A stretch of DNA of 63,060 nt from Lewinellaceae bacterium. GTDB taxonomy: Bacteria > Bacteroidota > Bacteroidia > Chitinophagales > Saprospiraceae. Made by a program: the position numbers and the translations under genes. Positions 8,372 to 17,603 of this stretch are shown here, piece by piece. The stretch is taken from contig JACJXV010000023.1 of the NCBI GenBank assembly GCA_020636445.1, positions 1 through 63,060 of the forward strand. The letters run 5' to 3'. The notes under the pieces were generated by a model that did not search any database, had not been told where the DNA came from, and saw only the letters and a list, made by a program, of their open reading frames with translations. How positions within the stretch are numbered: the first letter of the stretch is position 1; each line of letters begins with the position of its first letter.

Positions 8372-9711
8372 TTATTTTGTCCACATACTTAAAAAATATA
8401 ATCCATTATCGCTAGTTAGGTTTTTGAAATCGATCAATTTCGAGTATCCACTGACATCATCCAGCGTAAAGCGCATTTCGATGGTGTAGGTATCCCCCAA
8501 CACATTACTCAGACTAGGTCCCTGGTTGGGGCCAAAACTATAGTTCGTCGCTCCCAGGGTCCCGCCATTCGAGGTGAGCGATACCGTGTTGGTCTCGTCC
8601 GCAAGGCTGTTGTTCAGGTTGAAGAGGTAGGTGGTGCATTCAGGTTCCGGTGGCGCATTCGGATCAATAACCAAAAGCCGGATGCGATCAGCCAGATATT
8701 GGATTTCCCAGGCTTTACCTGCTCCCAGGCTTGGAAGATAAGACCAGGAAAAAGGACCGGTTACACCACCCGCACTCATAATAATATCAAAAAAAGCACC
8801 TACCGGCGGCGTATAGCCTAATGAAACCCATAGGCCTTGAGCAGAAACATTGGAAGTACCCGTCACGATCAACTGATCATGTTCGGTATCTGCAGTAGGC
8901 CCGTTAATTGTAAACCACATTGTTCCGGACCCTGAAAAATTGCCGTCAATAGTAAAGGAACCTATCCCGCTATTAAAGCCTGGATAAAGATCCCCGTCAC
9001 TGACCAATTCGGGAATGACGATGGTTGCGTCCTCTCCAACAATGGCTAAGGTTGAATTGATGGTACCCGTAGCGGAATAAATATTCCCGGCGTTGGGCGC
9101 AGCATTAACTGTCCCCTGCCCATAAACGACAAGCTGACCCACGCCACCTGCGCCATTATTATTAATGGTTCCAAGATTATTGAGGATCTGGTAATTGGCA
9201 AAGCTCCCAAAAGTCGTGCTGTTGTTGTTGATAACCCCGGTAGCGTTATTGTTAAACGTATAGAATTCAAAACGAAACCAGCATTGTTAAAGGTACCATC
9301 ATTATTGAATATGACATTTACATCACTATCAGTTTGCATTGAACCACTGTTCAGAATATTAATGGTTGCCCCTTGGCTATTATTGGTAGCTGTTGAGCCT
9401 GTAGAGGGGATAAGGATCCCTGAAACATTAATGAGATTATTGTTGGTTAAGGTTGCCAGGTTATATAAACGTTGACCCGCATTGACATTAATAGTCCCAT
9501 TGTTGGTAACCGTTCCTGAATAGATGCTAATCCAATGGTTGATATTCACGGTAGCACCCGGGGGAATGGGTTCAGGAGGAACGCCGTTAATATCCCAGTT
9601 AGATGGGTTTGACCATTGTCCACTATTTAATGCATTAATGGTGGAGTAAGTCTGTGCTTGTATACTGATGTATATGCAGCAGCACAATAAAAAAAGTATG
9701 AGTCTTTTCAT
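8372..9711 (-). pseudogene. N-terminal part of the T9SS adhesin: signal peptide, Asn-rich repeats, first half of LamG domain
   Basis: The start at 9711 gives MKRLILFLLCCCIYISIQAQ, a Sec signal peptide; an ATG at 9732 would add seven residues. After it come about 130 residues of short Asn-rich repeats (NNGTINVNAG, TNNNLINVSG) that suggest a beta-helix. At 9269-9272 the frame breaks: the downstream frame resumes as EFYTFNNNATGVINNN, which fits one missing T in a GTTTTG run. The second frame continues through a beta-rich region into ECTTYLFNLNNSLADETN, the start of a LamG-like domain, and ends when the IS630-family element begins, with three codons of IS sequence (MWTK end). Whether the frameshift is biological or a sequencing error cannot be told from here. 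Confidence 0.8.
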
Positions 9712-9845
9712 CGTCTTATTTCGTTTTTTCATGAGAACAATTGTCACTAGCGAATAAAAAAGGGGATGCAATTCTCCCCTGGCAGGATCGATATTCATTG
9801 AAGCCTGCCGGTTTTTAATTAGGTCATGGGCAAAGTTAGGGCATG

Positions 9846-12800
9846 TCAATAGGTTAATTCCGTCAATTTTACCCCTTGGAATAGGTTATTTCCGTCAAAA
9901 TGGCCAAAAATGGGGTAAACAGTGAACAGTGAGCGGTTAGCAGTGAGCGGGGTCTGAAGATCATTAGGTGGCAGGCCAGGCCGGAGTCGGAAGACTCCTG
10001 CCAACAGGGTGGGCAGTGAGCGGGAAGCGGTGAGCAGTGAACGGTGAACAGTGAGCGGGATCTGAAGATCATTAGGTGGCAGGCCAGGCCGGAGTCGGAA
10101 GACTCCGGCCAACAGGGTAGCCAGGCCGGAGTCGGAAGACATTTGGCCAACGAGTTCACGAGGGAAGTGATCCACCCCTACTTCCTTTTTCAAATACGCC
10201 GAAGGCAACGTGCCAAAGCGTTTCCTGAACAGGCGGGAGAAGCTTCGCAGGTCGGCATAGCCAACCAGGGCGGCGGCCTCCCCTACCGAAGGAGCGGCGG
10301 GGCTTTCCAGCAGGCGGCGGGCTTCCTGAAGGCGCATCTCCTGCAAGTAAGCGTTGGGGGTGAGGCCGGTGAGTTGTTTCAACTGCCGCCTCAACGACGA
10401 TTCACTGAGGGAAAAAGCCGTGGCTAGCAGCGGTATCGTAAGGGTAGAATCCGTTAACCGCTGCCGCAGGTAATCTTCAAAAACGATCAGCCATTGCTGG
10501 TCAGCATCGAAGGCGGTGGCTGCTTCGGGATCCGCTGCTGGCAGCGGTTCAAGCTCCTCCTGCCGCTGCGCCCGGTTGTGCAGCAAATTGGCGATGCGCA
10601 CCAACAGTTCTTCCTCTGCAAAGGGTTTGAGCAGGTAATCGTCCACCCCAATGCGCAGGGCTTTTAGCTTATCGGCCGCATCGGCCCTTGCCGTTAGCAT
10701 AATCACGGGAATTAACTGCGTACTCTTTGCGGCCTTCAATTGGTTCAGCAACTGAAAACCATCCATCACCGGCATCATCAGGTCGCTGATGATCAAATCA
10801 CAGGGGGATATGAAATCAGGTTGCGTTGGATCCGGCATTAAATAGTCCAGCGCCGCCCGTCCATTTTCTGCTGTTACCAGCTGATAGCGGCTTTCGAGGA
10901 TGACCTTGAGGTATTCCTGCATATCAGGATTATCCTCCACCAGCAGGAGGGTGGGACTGTCTCTTCCGGCAATCGTTTGCGCACGACGTTGAATCGCCTG
11001 GACGGGGATGAAAACCGGCTCTGCTACCTGTTTTTCAACCAGAGGAACTCCCTCCTGCACCGGAAAACGAACGAAGAACCGGGCGCCTACTCCCAGAGTG
11101 CTTTCCACTTCAATGGTTCCGCCGAATAGCTCAACATACTCCTTGCATAAGGACAAGCCAATACCCGTACCTCCTTCAGTTGCTTTCGCTGGGTCGTTCG
11201 TTTGAAAAAAGCGATCGAATACGTAAGGTAAATCCGCAGCACTGATCCCCGATCCCGAGTCGGCTACCGTGAGCTGTAGTTCCTGATCAACCAGGGCAAT
11301 GGTCACCTGTATCTTCCCGTTTGCGGGAGTATACCGAAAAGCATTGGCAAGCAGGTTCACCAATATCTGCCGGCATTTTTCCTGATCAAGGTCAGCCACC
11401 ATATCCGGAGGGATGGTCAGGGTTGTCAAAAATTGAATTTCTTGAAAATGCCCTAATGATTCAAATTGTGCCAGTTGTTGCCGGAAAAAAGGAAGCAGGG
11501 CTGTTGGTTGTGGTTGTAATTGCAATTGGCTCTGATCCAGTTTCTCAAGGGCCATAATATCATCAATCAACTGTTGTAGTTGATCACCACTGCGGTCGGC
11601 TATCTCGAGCAGTGCTCGTTCGTTGGCGGGGATCGCCTTGTTTTTCATCACCGCACGTATTGGTCCGGTTATTAACGCCAGGGGAGTGCGCAGTTCATGA
11701 CTTACGTTGGCGAAAAAGCGCGACTTAACAGTATCCATAGCCCGTAATTGTGCAGCCTGTGCCTGAATTTGGCTAATAGCACCCCGCAGGCGCCAATAAG
11801 CATACCCCAAAACAGCCGCAGATAATGCCGCAAGGAAAGCCAGCCAGGCGAACAACCGCCGGCGTGATTTTTCCTCGGCTAGCTGCTGGAGGCGTTGATT
11901 ATCTTTGTATTGCGCATCAATTTGCGCTACACTTTGATTGAGGCTTGTTGTTAAATCATTTCTTTCCAGCTGAAATCCCTTATTGAGGTTATCCCAGGCG
12001 GAATCCTGCTGCCCCAATGCTCTGAAAATGTTCCCCCGAAACTGGTAGGCCCTGGCAATCGTATGATGCCGGTCGTTACCCAATGTGATGGCCTGATTGG
12101 CCATTTGAATCATGGAGTCGTTGTACAACAAAGCCAGCGTATATTGCTGCTGACGAAAATACTGCCGGGCAATCCCGGTGTACATATAGCTAACCCCGGT
12201 GTAATCTTCCAATTGCCAATAGAGTGGCAGAGCCTCCCGGTAGTGCCTTAATGCTTCCGCAGGATCTGTTCCCTGGGTAAGCATCCCCATGAGCATATGG
12301 CCGACCGCCTCCTCCAGAACCAACGCGAATTGTGGGGCAGTGCGGAGGGCTTCCCGGGCATAATACACAGCTGAATCACGGTTGTTTTGGAATACGCGAT
12401 AATAAGAGGCCTGGCGCACCGCATACCCAGGGTAAAGCTCATCCAGGCGCTCCCGGGCTATGGTCTTTTTGGCCTGCTGCAGGTTATCCCAACAAAACGG
12501 ATCCCGATCAAAAAGTTCATACAGCAATGCCAGCACCAGGCAGCTACGAGTGTATGTTCTCCATTCTCCCGCCTTTCGGCACGCTTCCTGCAAAGGTAGA
12601 AGTCGCATGAGAGCGGCATCATCCTTATCGTCCTGTTGCAGGGCGGTAGCTTCCGCCAAGCGTACCCGGAACCCCAATGGGGTTTCCCACAAACCCTGTT
12701 GTCTTACCTGCGTTGCTAGTTGCTGCGCTAAGACCAGGGCCGAATCATTCTTATACGAAATAAGCAGTTGTTCTGCCCGACCTAGTACCTCTTCAATAGT

Positions 12801-12908
12801 TGTAGTATCCTGCTGGCTGGCCAATAAGCGCCCTGGCATAATGGCTATCCCCAATAGCATTGCGCCAATACGACAAAATGAGGTTAAATCCTGACGGAGG
12901 AATTGCAA
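9846..12908 (-). CDS. Hybrid two-component regulator: TPR sensor, histidine kinase, receiver, AraC DNA-binding domain
   Basis: One protein holds a full phosphorelay. An N-terminal helical TPR-like region (about residues 30-330, possibly periplasmic) precedes one transmembrane helix (LFAWLAFLAALSAAVLGYAY). HisKA follows with the H-box FFANVSHELRTPLALI, then an HATPase with DSGSGISAADLP and GGTGIGLSLCKEY. The receiver has EDN, phospho-acceptor Asp in LIISDLMMP, and KPF. An AraC helix-turn-helix ends at AYLKK. Start is uncertain: TTG at 12908 gives a plausible signal peptide, ATG at 12860 is shorter, ATG at 12986 longer. After AYLKK, about 95 residues are encoded by intergenic-type repeats (9849-10140) and are probably not native. 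Target genes are unknown; the adjacent adhesin gene is a candidate. Confidence 0.88.
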   Translation of the reverse strand: MQFLRQDLTSFCRIGAMLLGIAIMPGRLLASQQDTTTIEEVLGRAEQLLISYKNDSALVLAQQLATQVRQQGLWETPLGFRVRLAEATALQQDDKDDAALMRLLPLQEACRKAGEWRTYTRSCLVLALLYELFDRDPFCWDNLQQAKKTIARERLDELYPGYAVRQASYYRVFQNNRDSAVYYAREALRTAPQFALVLEEAVGHMLMGMLTQGTDPAEALRHYREALPLYWQLEDYTGVSYMYTGIARQYFRQQQYTLALLYNDSMIQMANQAITLGNDRHHTIARAYQFRGNIFRALGQQDSAWDNLNKGFQLERNDLTTSLNQSVAQIDAQYKDNQRLQQLAEEKSRRRLFAWLAFLAALSAAVLGYAYWRLRGAISQIQAQAAQLRAMDTVKSRFFANVSHELRTPLALITGPIRAVMKNKAIPANERALLEIADRSGDQLQQLIDDIMALEKLDQSQLQLQPQPTALLPFFRQQLAQFESLGHFQEIQFLTTLTIPPDMVADLDQEKCRQILVNLLANAFRYTPANGKIQVTIALVDQELQLTVADSGSGISAADLPYVFDRFFQTNDPAKATEGGTGIGLSLCKEYVELFGGTIEVESTLGVGARFFVRFPVQEGVPLVEKQVAEPVFIPVQAIQRRAQTIAGRDSPTLLLVEDNPDMQEYLKVILESRYQLVTAENGRAALDYLMPDPTQPDFISPCDLIISDLMMPVMDGFQLLNQLKAAKSTQLIPVIMLTARADAADKLKALRIGVDDYLLKPFAEEELLVRIANLLHNRAQRQEELEPLPAADPEAATAFDADQQWLIVFEDYLRQRLTDSTLTIPLLATAFSLSESSLRRQLKQLTGLTPNAYLQEMRLQEARRLLESPAAPSVGEAAALVGYADLRSFSRLFRKRFGTLPSAYLKKEVGVDHFPRELVGQMSSDSGLATLLAGVFRLRPGLPPNDLQIPLTVHRSLLTASRSLPTLLAGVFRLRPGLPPNDLQTPLTANRSLFTVYPIFGHFDGNNLFQGVKLTELTY
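9921..10140. repeat. 70-bp direct repeats, heptamers and hairpins within the 3' end of the kinase gene
   Basis: Bases 9941-10010 and 10049-10118 match at 68 of 70 positions with a 108-bp period, so the encoded tail repeats every 36 residues (LLAGVFRLRPGLPPNDLQ twice). A partial third copy lies at 10120-10138. Each unit has heptamers (CAGTGAG) and a hairpin; 10089-10108 is CCGGAGTC GGAA GACTCCGG. Confidence 0.9.
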
Positions 12909-13330
12909 TTTTTCGAGCTGGTTGATTTGACGCAAATATAGGTAAATAGATAGTTCCGATGGCTGAATGTTCGAAAAACCATTCAACCTTTGCCATATTT
13001 TCAGGAATTATAAAACCCCTTTTTCTTATTTTGTTTGGCAAATCCGCAATAAATAATTAATTCTTTTGCAAAGAATGCCGCTTTATGCTTGCGTTAGCTA
13101 GCTCTCTTCCGATGCTCCTTGACAATGGGATTTAACTTGTCCCAAGACGAAGTCTAATGTTTTGTTAAATAAGAAAGCGTGGTGCGTGGAGTGTGGAGTG
13201 TTTTTTACCCGCGGCAACTTTACGCAGGCGGCTGATTTTTGCCCGCGCAGTCGGGGCAAGTTTCTCATTTCCTCACCAATTCACCTAGCGAAGCCGCAAA
13301 GTCTCAAAGAAAACGAGGGCCAGTTTAGGC
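12909..13330. other. Intergenic gap with a short heptamer array
   Basis: I see no gene here. Bases 13177-13200 hold GCGTGGT, GCGTGGA, GTGTGGA, members of the 7-bp repeat family. At 13251-13270 is GTCGGGGCAAGTTTCTCATT, a phrase also found in related form near 18870 and, inverted, near 52255. TTCTTTTGCAAAGAA at 13061-13075 is a small inverted repeat that could be an operator upstream of the kinase gene, but that is a guess. Confidence 0.5.
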
Positions 13331-13831
13331 CTACCGACACACCGGCTTACCTTCAATTTCTTCGGTCATGTGCAATAGGTTAAGGTGTTCATCATAGATG
13401 GCGTTAAAGACGAAAGGTTGGCCCCGCAGCAGGTACTGGTACACCTGCCAGTCGGTAGGTGGCGTAGGGATTTCCGGTAGTTGTTCGAAGGTAATCCAAG
13501 TGAGGTCACCTTCATCGCAATGGGGTGGTTCCACCCAGGGGATGTCCGCCACGTAGATGTGGCTCATCCAATTGTATTCCGTGGGGGAGGTTTCGGTGAG
13601 GGTGCCGGCAAAACGGAGTTGCGGTATTTCCAATCCCGTTTCCTCCTGTGCTTCCCGGCGGGCCGCACTGTGGGGATCTTCGTAGGGTTCCAGTTTACCC
13701 CCTACCGGCAAGTACATGCCTACAAAGGGCGGGCGGGCACGGCGCAACAGCAAAAACTGTTGTTCACAACGTAGCACTACCATGGCCGCCAGGCGCTTAT
13801 GGCCTGAAGGGATTACATTTCCAGGTGTCAT
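13331..13831 (-). CDS. Nudix hydrolase
   Basis: The Nudix box is complete: GKLEPYED, then AARREAQEETGLE, matching G-x5-E-x7-R-E-x2-E-E-x-G. Such enzymes hydrolyse nucleoside diphosphates linked to another group; the substrate cannot be read from sequence. The start MTPGNVIPSGHKRL at 13831 is preferred because a longer frame back to 13942 would cover the promoter and start of the divergent L31 gene. The size (166 residues) is normal for the family. The upstream gap is shared with rpmE2, so the two may be divergently transcribed. Confidence 0.88.
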   Translation of the reverse strand: MTPGNVIPSGHKRLAAMVVLRCEQQFLLLRRARPPFVGMYLPVGGKLEPYEDPHSAARREAQEETGLEIPQLRFAGTLTETSPTEYNWMSHIYVADIPWVEPPHCDEGDLTWITFEQLPEIPTPPTDWQVYQYLLRGQPFVFNAIYDEHLNLLHMTEEIEGKPVCR

Positions 13832-13899
13832 GTACAGCGTTTTGGGTACTTTTTTTTTCGCAAACCCAAAATAGGCTTTCCAATTCAAAAAGAAGTACT

Positions 13900-13907
13900 T
13901 ATATTTG
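13900..13907 (+). promoter_or_regulatory. TATATTTG, -7 promoter element for L31 gene
   Basis: A perfect match to the Bacteroidota -7 consensus TAnnTTTG, 33 bp before the L31 start codon. A TTTC about 20 bp further up may serve as a weak -33 element. Confidence 0.7.
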
Positions 13908-13940
13908 CGTCCTAATTGCGAAATTGGAAAAGATTCTACC

Positions 13941-14201
13941 ATGAAGAAAGATACACATCCGGCAAGTTACCGAACGGTCATTTTCAAAGACTTCTCTTGT
14001 GATGAAGCGTGGATGGGCCGTTCTTGTGCACCTACGCGTGACACCATTGAATGGGAAGACGGTAAAGAGTACCCGTTGATCAAGCTGGAAATCTCCAGCT
14101 ATTCACACCCGTTTTTCACGGGTAAGATGAAATTTGTGGACACCGCTGGCCGGATCGACAAATTCAACAAGAAATTTGCCAAATTCGCTGCCAAGAAATA
14201 A
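13941..14201 (+). CDS. rpmE2: 50S ribosomal protein L31, type B
   Basis: An 86-residue basic protein beginning MKKDTHPASYRTVIFKD and containing the SSYSHPFFTGK segment typical of L31. It lacks the CxxC zinc pair of type A L31 and has the longer type B form. It binds the large ribosomal subunit near the central protuberance. It stands alone with its own promoter (13900) and a strong terminator (14222), so it is a single-gene unit. Confidence 0.93.
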   Translation: MKKDTHPASYRTVIFKDFSCDEAWMGRSCAPTRDTIEWEDGKEYPLIKLEISSYSHPFFTGKMKFVDTAGRIDKFNKKFAKFAAKK

Positions 14202-14221
14202 GGCAGGCCAACCGAAGTGGC

Positions 14222-14259
14222 AAAAGTCCCAATCAGCAGCTGGTTGGGACTTTTTTTTT
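14222..14259 (+). terminator. Rho-independent terminator after rpmE2
   Basis: AAAAGTCCCAA pairs with TTGGGACTTTT around a short loop and is followed by a run of nine T. It lies 20 bp after the stop codon. Confidence 0.88.
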
Positions 14260-14372
14260 ACCTTCGTAGCTAAAGGAAGCTGCCCGGGGTATACCCTTGG
14301 GGGCCAAATCTGCGTTTTAACGCTGGATGCCCGCGGCATTTCCCAGATCATTCATTAGTTTTCCCCAAAACC

Positions 14373-15584
14373 ATGACCCAGGTTATTTTATTCGATAACG
14401 AGACGCGTGACCACCTGCTGCCGCTAACCTATACGCGGCCAGTGGCTGACCTGCGCGTAGGTATTCTAACCATTCGCGAAAAATGGGAACGGGCCCTCGG
14501 CTTCCCCACCGGTTTTATTACCCAGGACTATCTGGCGCAGCGTTTCTCCCTCGAAGTGGGCGACGAAAACTTCTTTATCAATGGCAGTGTGCTGCCCTCC
14601 GATAAGCTATGTGCGCTCATCCGGCAGATGGACTTCAACGAAGCCTACCTCCAGGGAGATGAGCTTATTGTCGCCAAACTTGACCGCAAGCAACTGCAAA
14701 AACTGATCAACGACGAGGAAATCGACGAACTCAAGGGGCATGACATTGAAGATACGCCTTTCCTCAAAATAAACCGGCCGTCCGATTTAGTGCGCCTGAA
14801 TGGCGAAGCCCTCCGGGAAGATTTCCAGGTACTAAAGGCGGGACGCCGCTCCATGCCCCTTCCGGCCAGCAACCGGCTGATTGGGCCTGCCGACCAACTG
14901 TTTATTGAACCGGGCGCCACCCTCGAAGGAGTCTCCCTGAATACCACTACCGGCCCCATTTACATTGGCCGCCAGGCGGAAATCATGGAGGGCAGTATGC
15001 TGCGGGGACCGATTGCCCTGCTCGACCATGCCGTTGTACGGATGGGAGCCCGCATTTACGGGCCAACCACGATTGGCCCGCAGTGCAAAGTGGGCGGAGA
15101 GGTGGTCCAGAGTATCTTATGGGGCCACAGCAATAAAGCGCACGATGGATTCCTGGGGCATTCTGTATTAGGAGAATGGTGTAACCTGGGCTCGGGAACC
15201 GAAGTGTCGAACCTGAAAAATTCCTATGAGGAAGTAAAGCTTTGGAACTACCCTGCCGGGCGTTTTCTCCCCACCGGCGAACAATTCCTGGGGGTTATCA
15301 TGGGCGACCACGCCAAAACGGGTGTTAATGTCACCCTCAATACCGGTACTGTGATCGGGGTAGCTACCCAGGTATTTGGTCCGGGCTTTCCCCGCAATTT
15401 TATTCCTTCCTATGCTTTCGGAGGGGCGCATGGTTTCCAGACCTTCATGCCGGAAAAAGCACTTGCTACCGCCGCCAGGGTTATGGATCGCCGCCAGGTA
15501 ACCCTCACGATCGAGGATCGCATCATTTTACTCCGCATATTTGAAGACTCCGCCAAATTCCGCAACTGGGAAAAGAAAAAATAA
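14373..15584 (+). CDS. GlmU-like sugar nucleotidyltransferase with left-handed beta-helix
   Basis: The N-terminus MTQVILFDNETRDHLLPLTYTRP is typical of a Bacteroidota family annotated as putative sugar nucleotidyl transferase or GlmU-like. Residues from about 190 contain hexapeptide-type repeats (IYIGRQAEI, VVRMGARIYGP, VNVTLNTGTVIG) of a left-handed beta-helix, as in acyltransferases. The classical pyrophosphorylase GxGTRM loop is not evident, so activity on UDP-GlcNAc or another nucleotide sugar is inferred. The final 44 bp overlap the next gene. Confidence 0.75.
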   Translation: MTQVILFDNETRDHLLPLTYTRPVADLRVGILTIREKWERALGFPTGFITQDYLAQRFSLEVGDENFFINGSVLPSDKLCALIRQMDFNEAYLQGDELIVAKLDRKQLQKLINDEEIDELKGHDIEDTPFLKINRPSDLVRLNGEALREDFQVLKAGRRSMPLPASNRLIGPADQLFIEPGATLEGVSLNTTTGPIYIGRQAEIMEGSMLRGPIALLDHAVVRMGARIYGPTTIGPQCKVGGEVVQSILWGHSNKAHDGFLGHSVLGEWCNLGSGTEVSNLKNSYEEVKLWNYPAGRFLPTGEQFLGVIMGDHAKTGVNVTLNTGTVIGVATQVFGPGFPRNFIPSYAFGGAHGFQTFMPEKALATAARVMDRRQVTLTIEDRIILLRIFEDSAKFRNWEKKK

Positions 15585-16260
15585 AGCCCTGATTCCCCGG
15601 TGGAAACGGTGGCTCAGCTATTTCGTTGAACAGCACATCGAAAGTGCACCCAGCGATATCAACCCGCATTTGTACGTCAGCATCGTACGCGGACGCTTAC
15701 AGCTTTCAACCGCAAATGCCATCTATTCTTTTGAGGATCTTTACACCAACTTCGGCGAAGCCCTGGACCGGCTTAACCCCGACCCTAAGGCAAACTACGA
15801 AGTCTTACTCCTCGGTCTGGGTTTAGGCAGTATCCCCTATATCCTGGAAAAAAAGCATGGCTGTCGCTACGGCTACACCGCAGTGGAGCTGGATGAATCG
15901 GTCGTTTACCTGGCGGAAAAATATACCCTCGCTGAACTCGAATCGCCCATGGACGTGATTACGGGCGATGCCTACGCTTTTGTCTTTACTACCGAAGAAT
16001 ACTACGACTGGATCTGCATGGATGTTTTCCTGGACGAAACCACGCCGGAGGTTTTTGGCAGTACCGAATTTTTGGAAGGCCTCCAGGAGCGGTTAACCCC
16101 CGGTGGGCTTCTTCTTTACAACTGCCTGACGGATCAGGCTACGGAATACCAGCGAACTAAGTTGTTTTTCGAGCAAACGTTTCTGACCGTTTTTCCCCAG
16201 GCATATTATTTTGACGTTGGCGGCAATTGGATCCTCGTTGGTCCTAATCCTTCCGCATAG
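15541..16260 (+). CDS. Spermidine-synthase-like methyltransferase
   Basis: A Rossmann methyltransferase fold is visible: motif I LLLGLGLGSIPYIL, the acidic strand end in TAVELDES, the MDVITGDAY segment, and DWICMDVF. It resembles the spermidine/spermine synthase-like group, but polyamine substrate residues cannot be confirmed. The frame has no early ATG. The best start is TTG at 15541, which overlaps the upstream gene by 44 bp; a start near 15592 is also possible. The overlap implies co-transcription with the GlmU-like gene. Confidence 0.75.
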   Translation: MKTPPNSATGKRKNKALIPRWKRWLSYFVEQHIESAPSDINPHLYVSIVRGRLQLSTANAIYSFEDLYTNFGEALDRLNPDPKANYEVLLLGLGLGSIPYILEKKHGCRYGYTAVELDESVVYLAEKYTLAELESPMDVITGDAYAFVFTTEEYYDWICMDVFLDETTPEVFGSTEFLEGLQERLTPGGLLLYNCLTDQATEYQRTKLFFEQTFLTVFPQAYYFDVGGNWILVGPNPSA

Positions 16261-16265
16261 GTTCC

Positions 16266-16907
16266 TTATTCCGTTTCCGATGGCCCTCCGGGCAGGATAT
16301 AGAAATAGGACATGCCTTCCGCCTTATCATCGTAGGTAACCATTCCCTGGTCCTGGTGATATTCAAAATACCCCAGCAAGCCAAAATCGCCGGAACAAAA
16401 AGCTGCATGCGTCAACACCATCCCCAGCAGCGTAAATTGCCAGGCCAGGGGCACCCAAGCCAATAGCAATAAACTAACCCCCGTAATCACTACGAATGGA
16501 GTTAGGGCAACAATGCGAAATTCTTGCCGGTTGACAACAAACTGATCGGCCATAGCCATGAAGTAAAACTTCCGCAAATTGGCATCGTAGGAAGTATGGG
16601 GGGCACCAACATACTTATAAGCCAGTACATGGAGAAATTCGTGCAGTGGAATAAGAGCAAAAGCCAGGGCCATCCCGTAAGAAACCCGCAGGAATGCGTC
16701 GCCAAAAGGATATGTCTTTTGCCAGTAATGAAAGCCCAGCCAGCCGAGTACCAAAGCGAAGAAAAGCACATTTAACCCGGTGTAAGCCGTTCCGGCCCAG
16801 GTTTTATAGCGAAGCCCTTCACGCACAAAGGGAATCAACTCCTGATGATTCAGTTTGTCTTTGAGTAAATAGCCTCTGGTTGCCAATTCTTCGGGGCGCA
16901 GTTGCAT
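16266..16907 (-). CDS. DUF3267 putative zincin membrane protein
   Basis: Residues LIPLHEFLHVLAYKYVGAP contain HExxH within a predicted membrane helix, the hallmark of the DUF3267 putative zincin family. There are about four hydrophobic segments. Several residues later the chain reads FVVNRQEFRIVALTPFVV, also typical of the family. Whether it is an active protease is unknown. It converges with the methyltransferase gene, with only 5 bp between stops, and is followed upstream by two other minus-strand membrane genes. Confidence 0.8.
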   Translation of the reverse strand: MQLRPEELATRGYLLKDKLNHQELIPFVREGLRYKTWAGTAYTGLNVLFFALVLGWLGFHYWQKTYPFGDAFLRVSYGMALAFALIPLHEFLHVLAYKYVGAPHTSYDANLRKFYFMAMADQFVVNRQEFRIVALTPFVVITGVSLLLLAWVPLAWQFTLLGMVLTHAAFCSGDFGLLGYFEYHQDQGMVTYDDKAEGMSYFYILPGGPSETE

Positions 16908-16959
16908 AGGAAACGGTTTGTCAGATATAACCTACACAGCTCAAATAAGTTGCCAGGGG

Positions 16960-17475
16960 TTACCATTCCATTTCATCATCGGTAGGCAATTCGCTAACGA
17001 TGAGCCCCAGCCAAAAACGGCGCAGGTGGGTAAGGAGAAATAAAACACCAAAGTAAAAAAACAGCCCGGCAGCCATCCCCATACCCCGATAGGATTCCGT
17101 GACCAGCGCGTGATAGGCGAACCAGGCGATGGCCCCCATGATAAAAATCGATTCTATCCGGGAAAGGATCTGCGACTGGTTGAATTCAGTAGCTACCCGC
17201 TTGACTTCCTGGTGCCGCCAAGCCCAGGGATCGCCATCGGCCTGTACCGCTATCCAGGATTGCTTGCGTTGCCGGTATTGTACCCATTGCCAAATGGCAT
17301 ATACAGCGGTCAACGGTGTATAAGTTAAAAGAACCTGCCCCATTCCCCGGGGGAAATCGCCCAGAATCAAAAAGCGCAGCCAATACCCCAAAGAGGCCCC
17401 CATGCCCACCAGCGTGAGCATTACCCGAAAAAAAGACCTCCGGCCCTCCAGGTATTGAACTACTTTTTCATGCAT
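16960..17475 (-). CDS. Hypothetical membrane protein, four predicted helices
   Basis: I do not recognise the family. From the start MHEKVVQYLEGRRSF (17475) the 171-residue protein has two hydrophobic hairpins, one near residues 18-60 and one near 110-160, separated by a charged soluble stretch, and ends in an acidic tail. An upstream start at 17670 is rejected because it would run through the end of the DUF4199 gene. Confidence 0.6.
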   Translation of the reverse strand: MHEKVVQYLEGRRSFFRVMLTLVGMGASLGYWLRFLILGDFPRGMGQVLLTYTPLTAVYAIWQWVQYRQRKQSWIAVQADGDPWAWRHQEVKRVATEFNQSQILSRIESIFIMGAIAWFAYHALVTESYRGMGMAAGLFFYFGVLFLLTHLRRFWLGLIVSELPTDDEMEW

Positions 17476-17603
17476 AAGGCAAAGGTAAGCTTTTGTCCGG
17501 ATGGATACCTGCTCTTTGTGCTCCTCATGGACAATAACCACCACAAAATCCGGGTTTGTTTTAAGCTCAATGCCTGCGGCAGCCATTCGGCCTTCCCCCC
17601 TCC

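Larger units (their letters stand above)
7293..8389 (-). mobile_element. IS630-family insertion sequence, 1097 bp, inserted in the adhesin gene
   Basis: The ends are inverted repeats beginning AGTATGTGGACAAAAT, and each end is bordered by TA (7291-7292 and 8390-8391), the target duplication expected for the IS630/Tc1/mariner group. Two overlapping frames encode a DDE transposase, joined by a probable programmed -1 frameshift. It is on the same strand as the gene it disrupts. A diverged relative of identical length lies at 39663-40759. Confidence 0.93.
1147..9711 (-). pseudogene. Giant T9SS-secreted adhesin-like gene, interrupted by an IS630-family element and a frameshift
   Basis: The ancestral gene runs from a signal-peptide start near 9711 to the stop at 1147. 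It is broken twice. First, a one-base shift near 9269-9272 separates the first 147 or so codons from the rest. Second, an IS630-family element (7293-8389) sits in a TA. Joining the host bases 8392 and 7290 through one TA gives an uninterrupted frame that reads DNGLYFLDGDITYYPG through a LamG-like domain. The intact protein would be about 2,490 residues. It would be exported by Sec and T9SS and displayed on or released from the cell surface. The split pieces are described separately. Confidence 0.85.
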
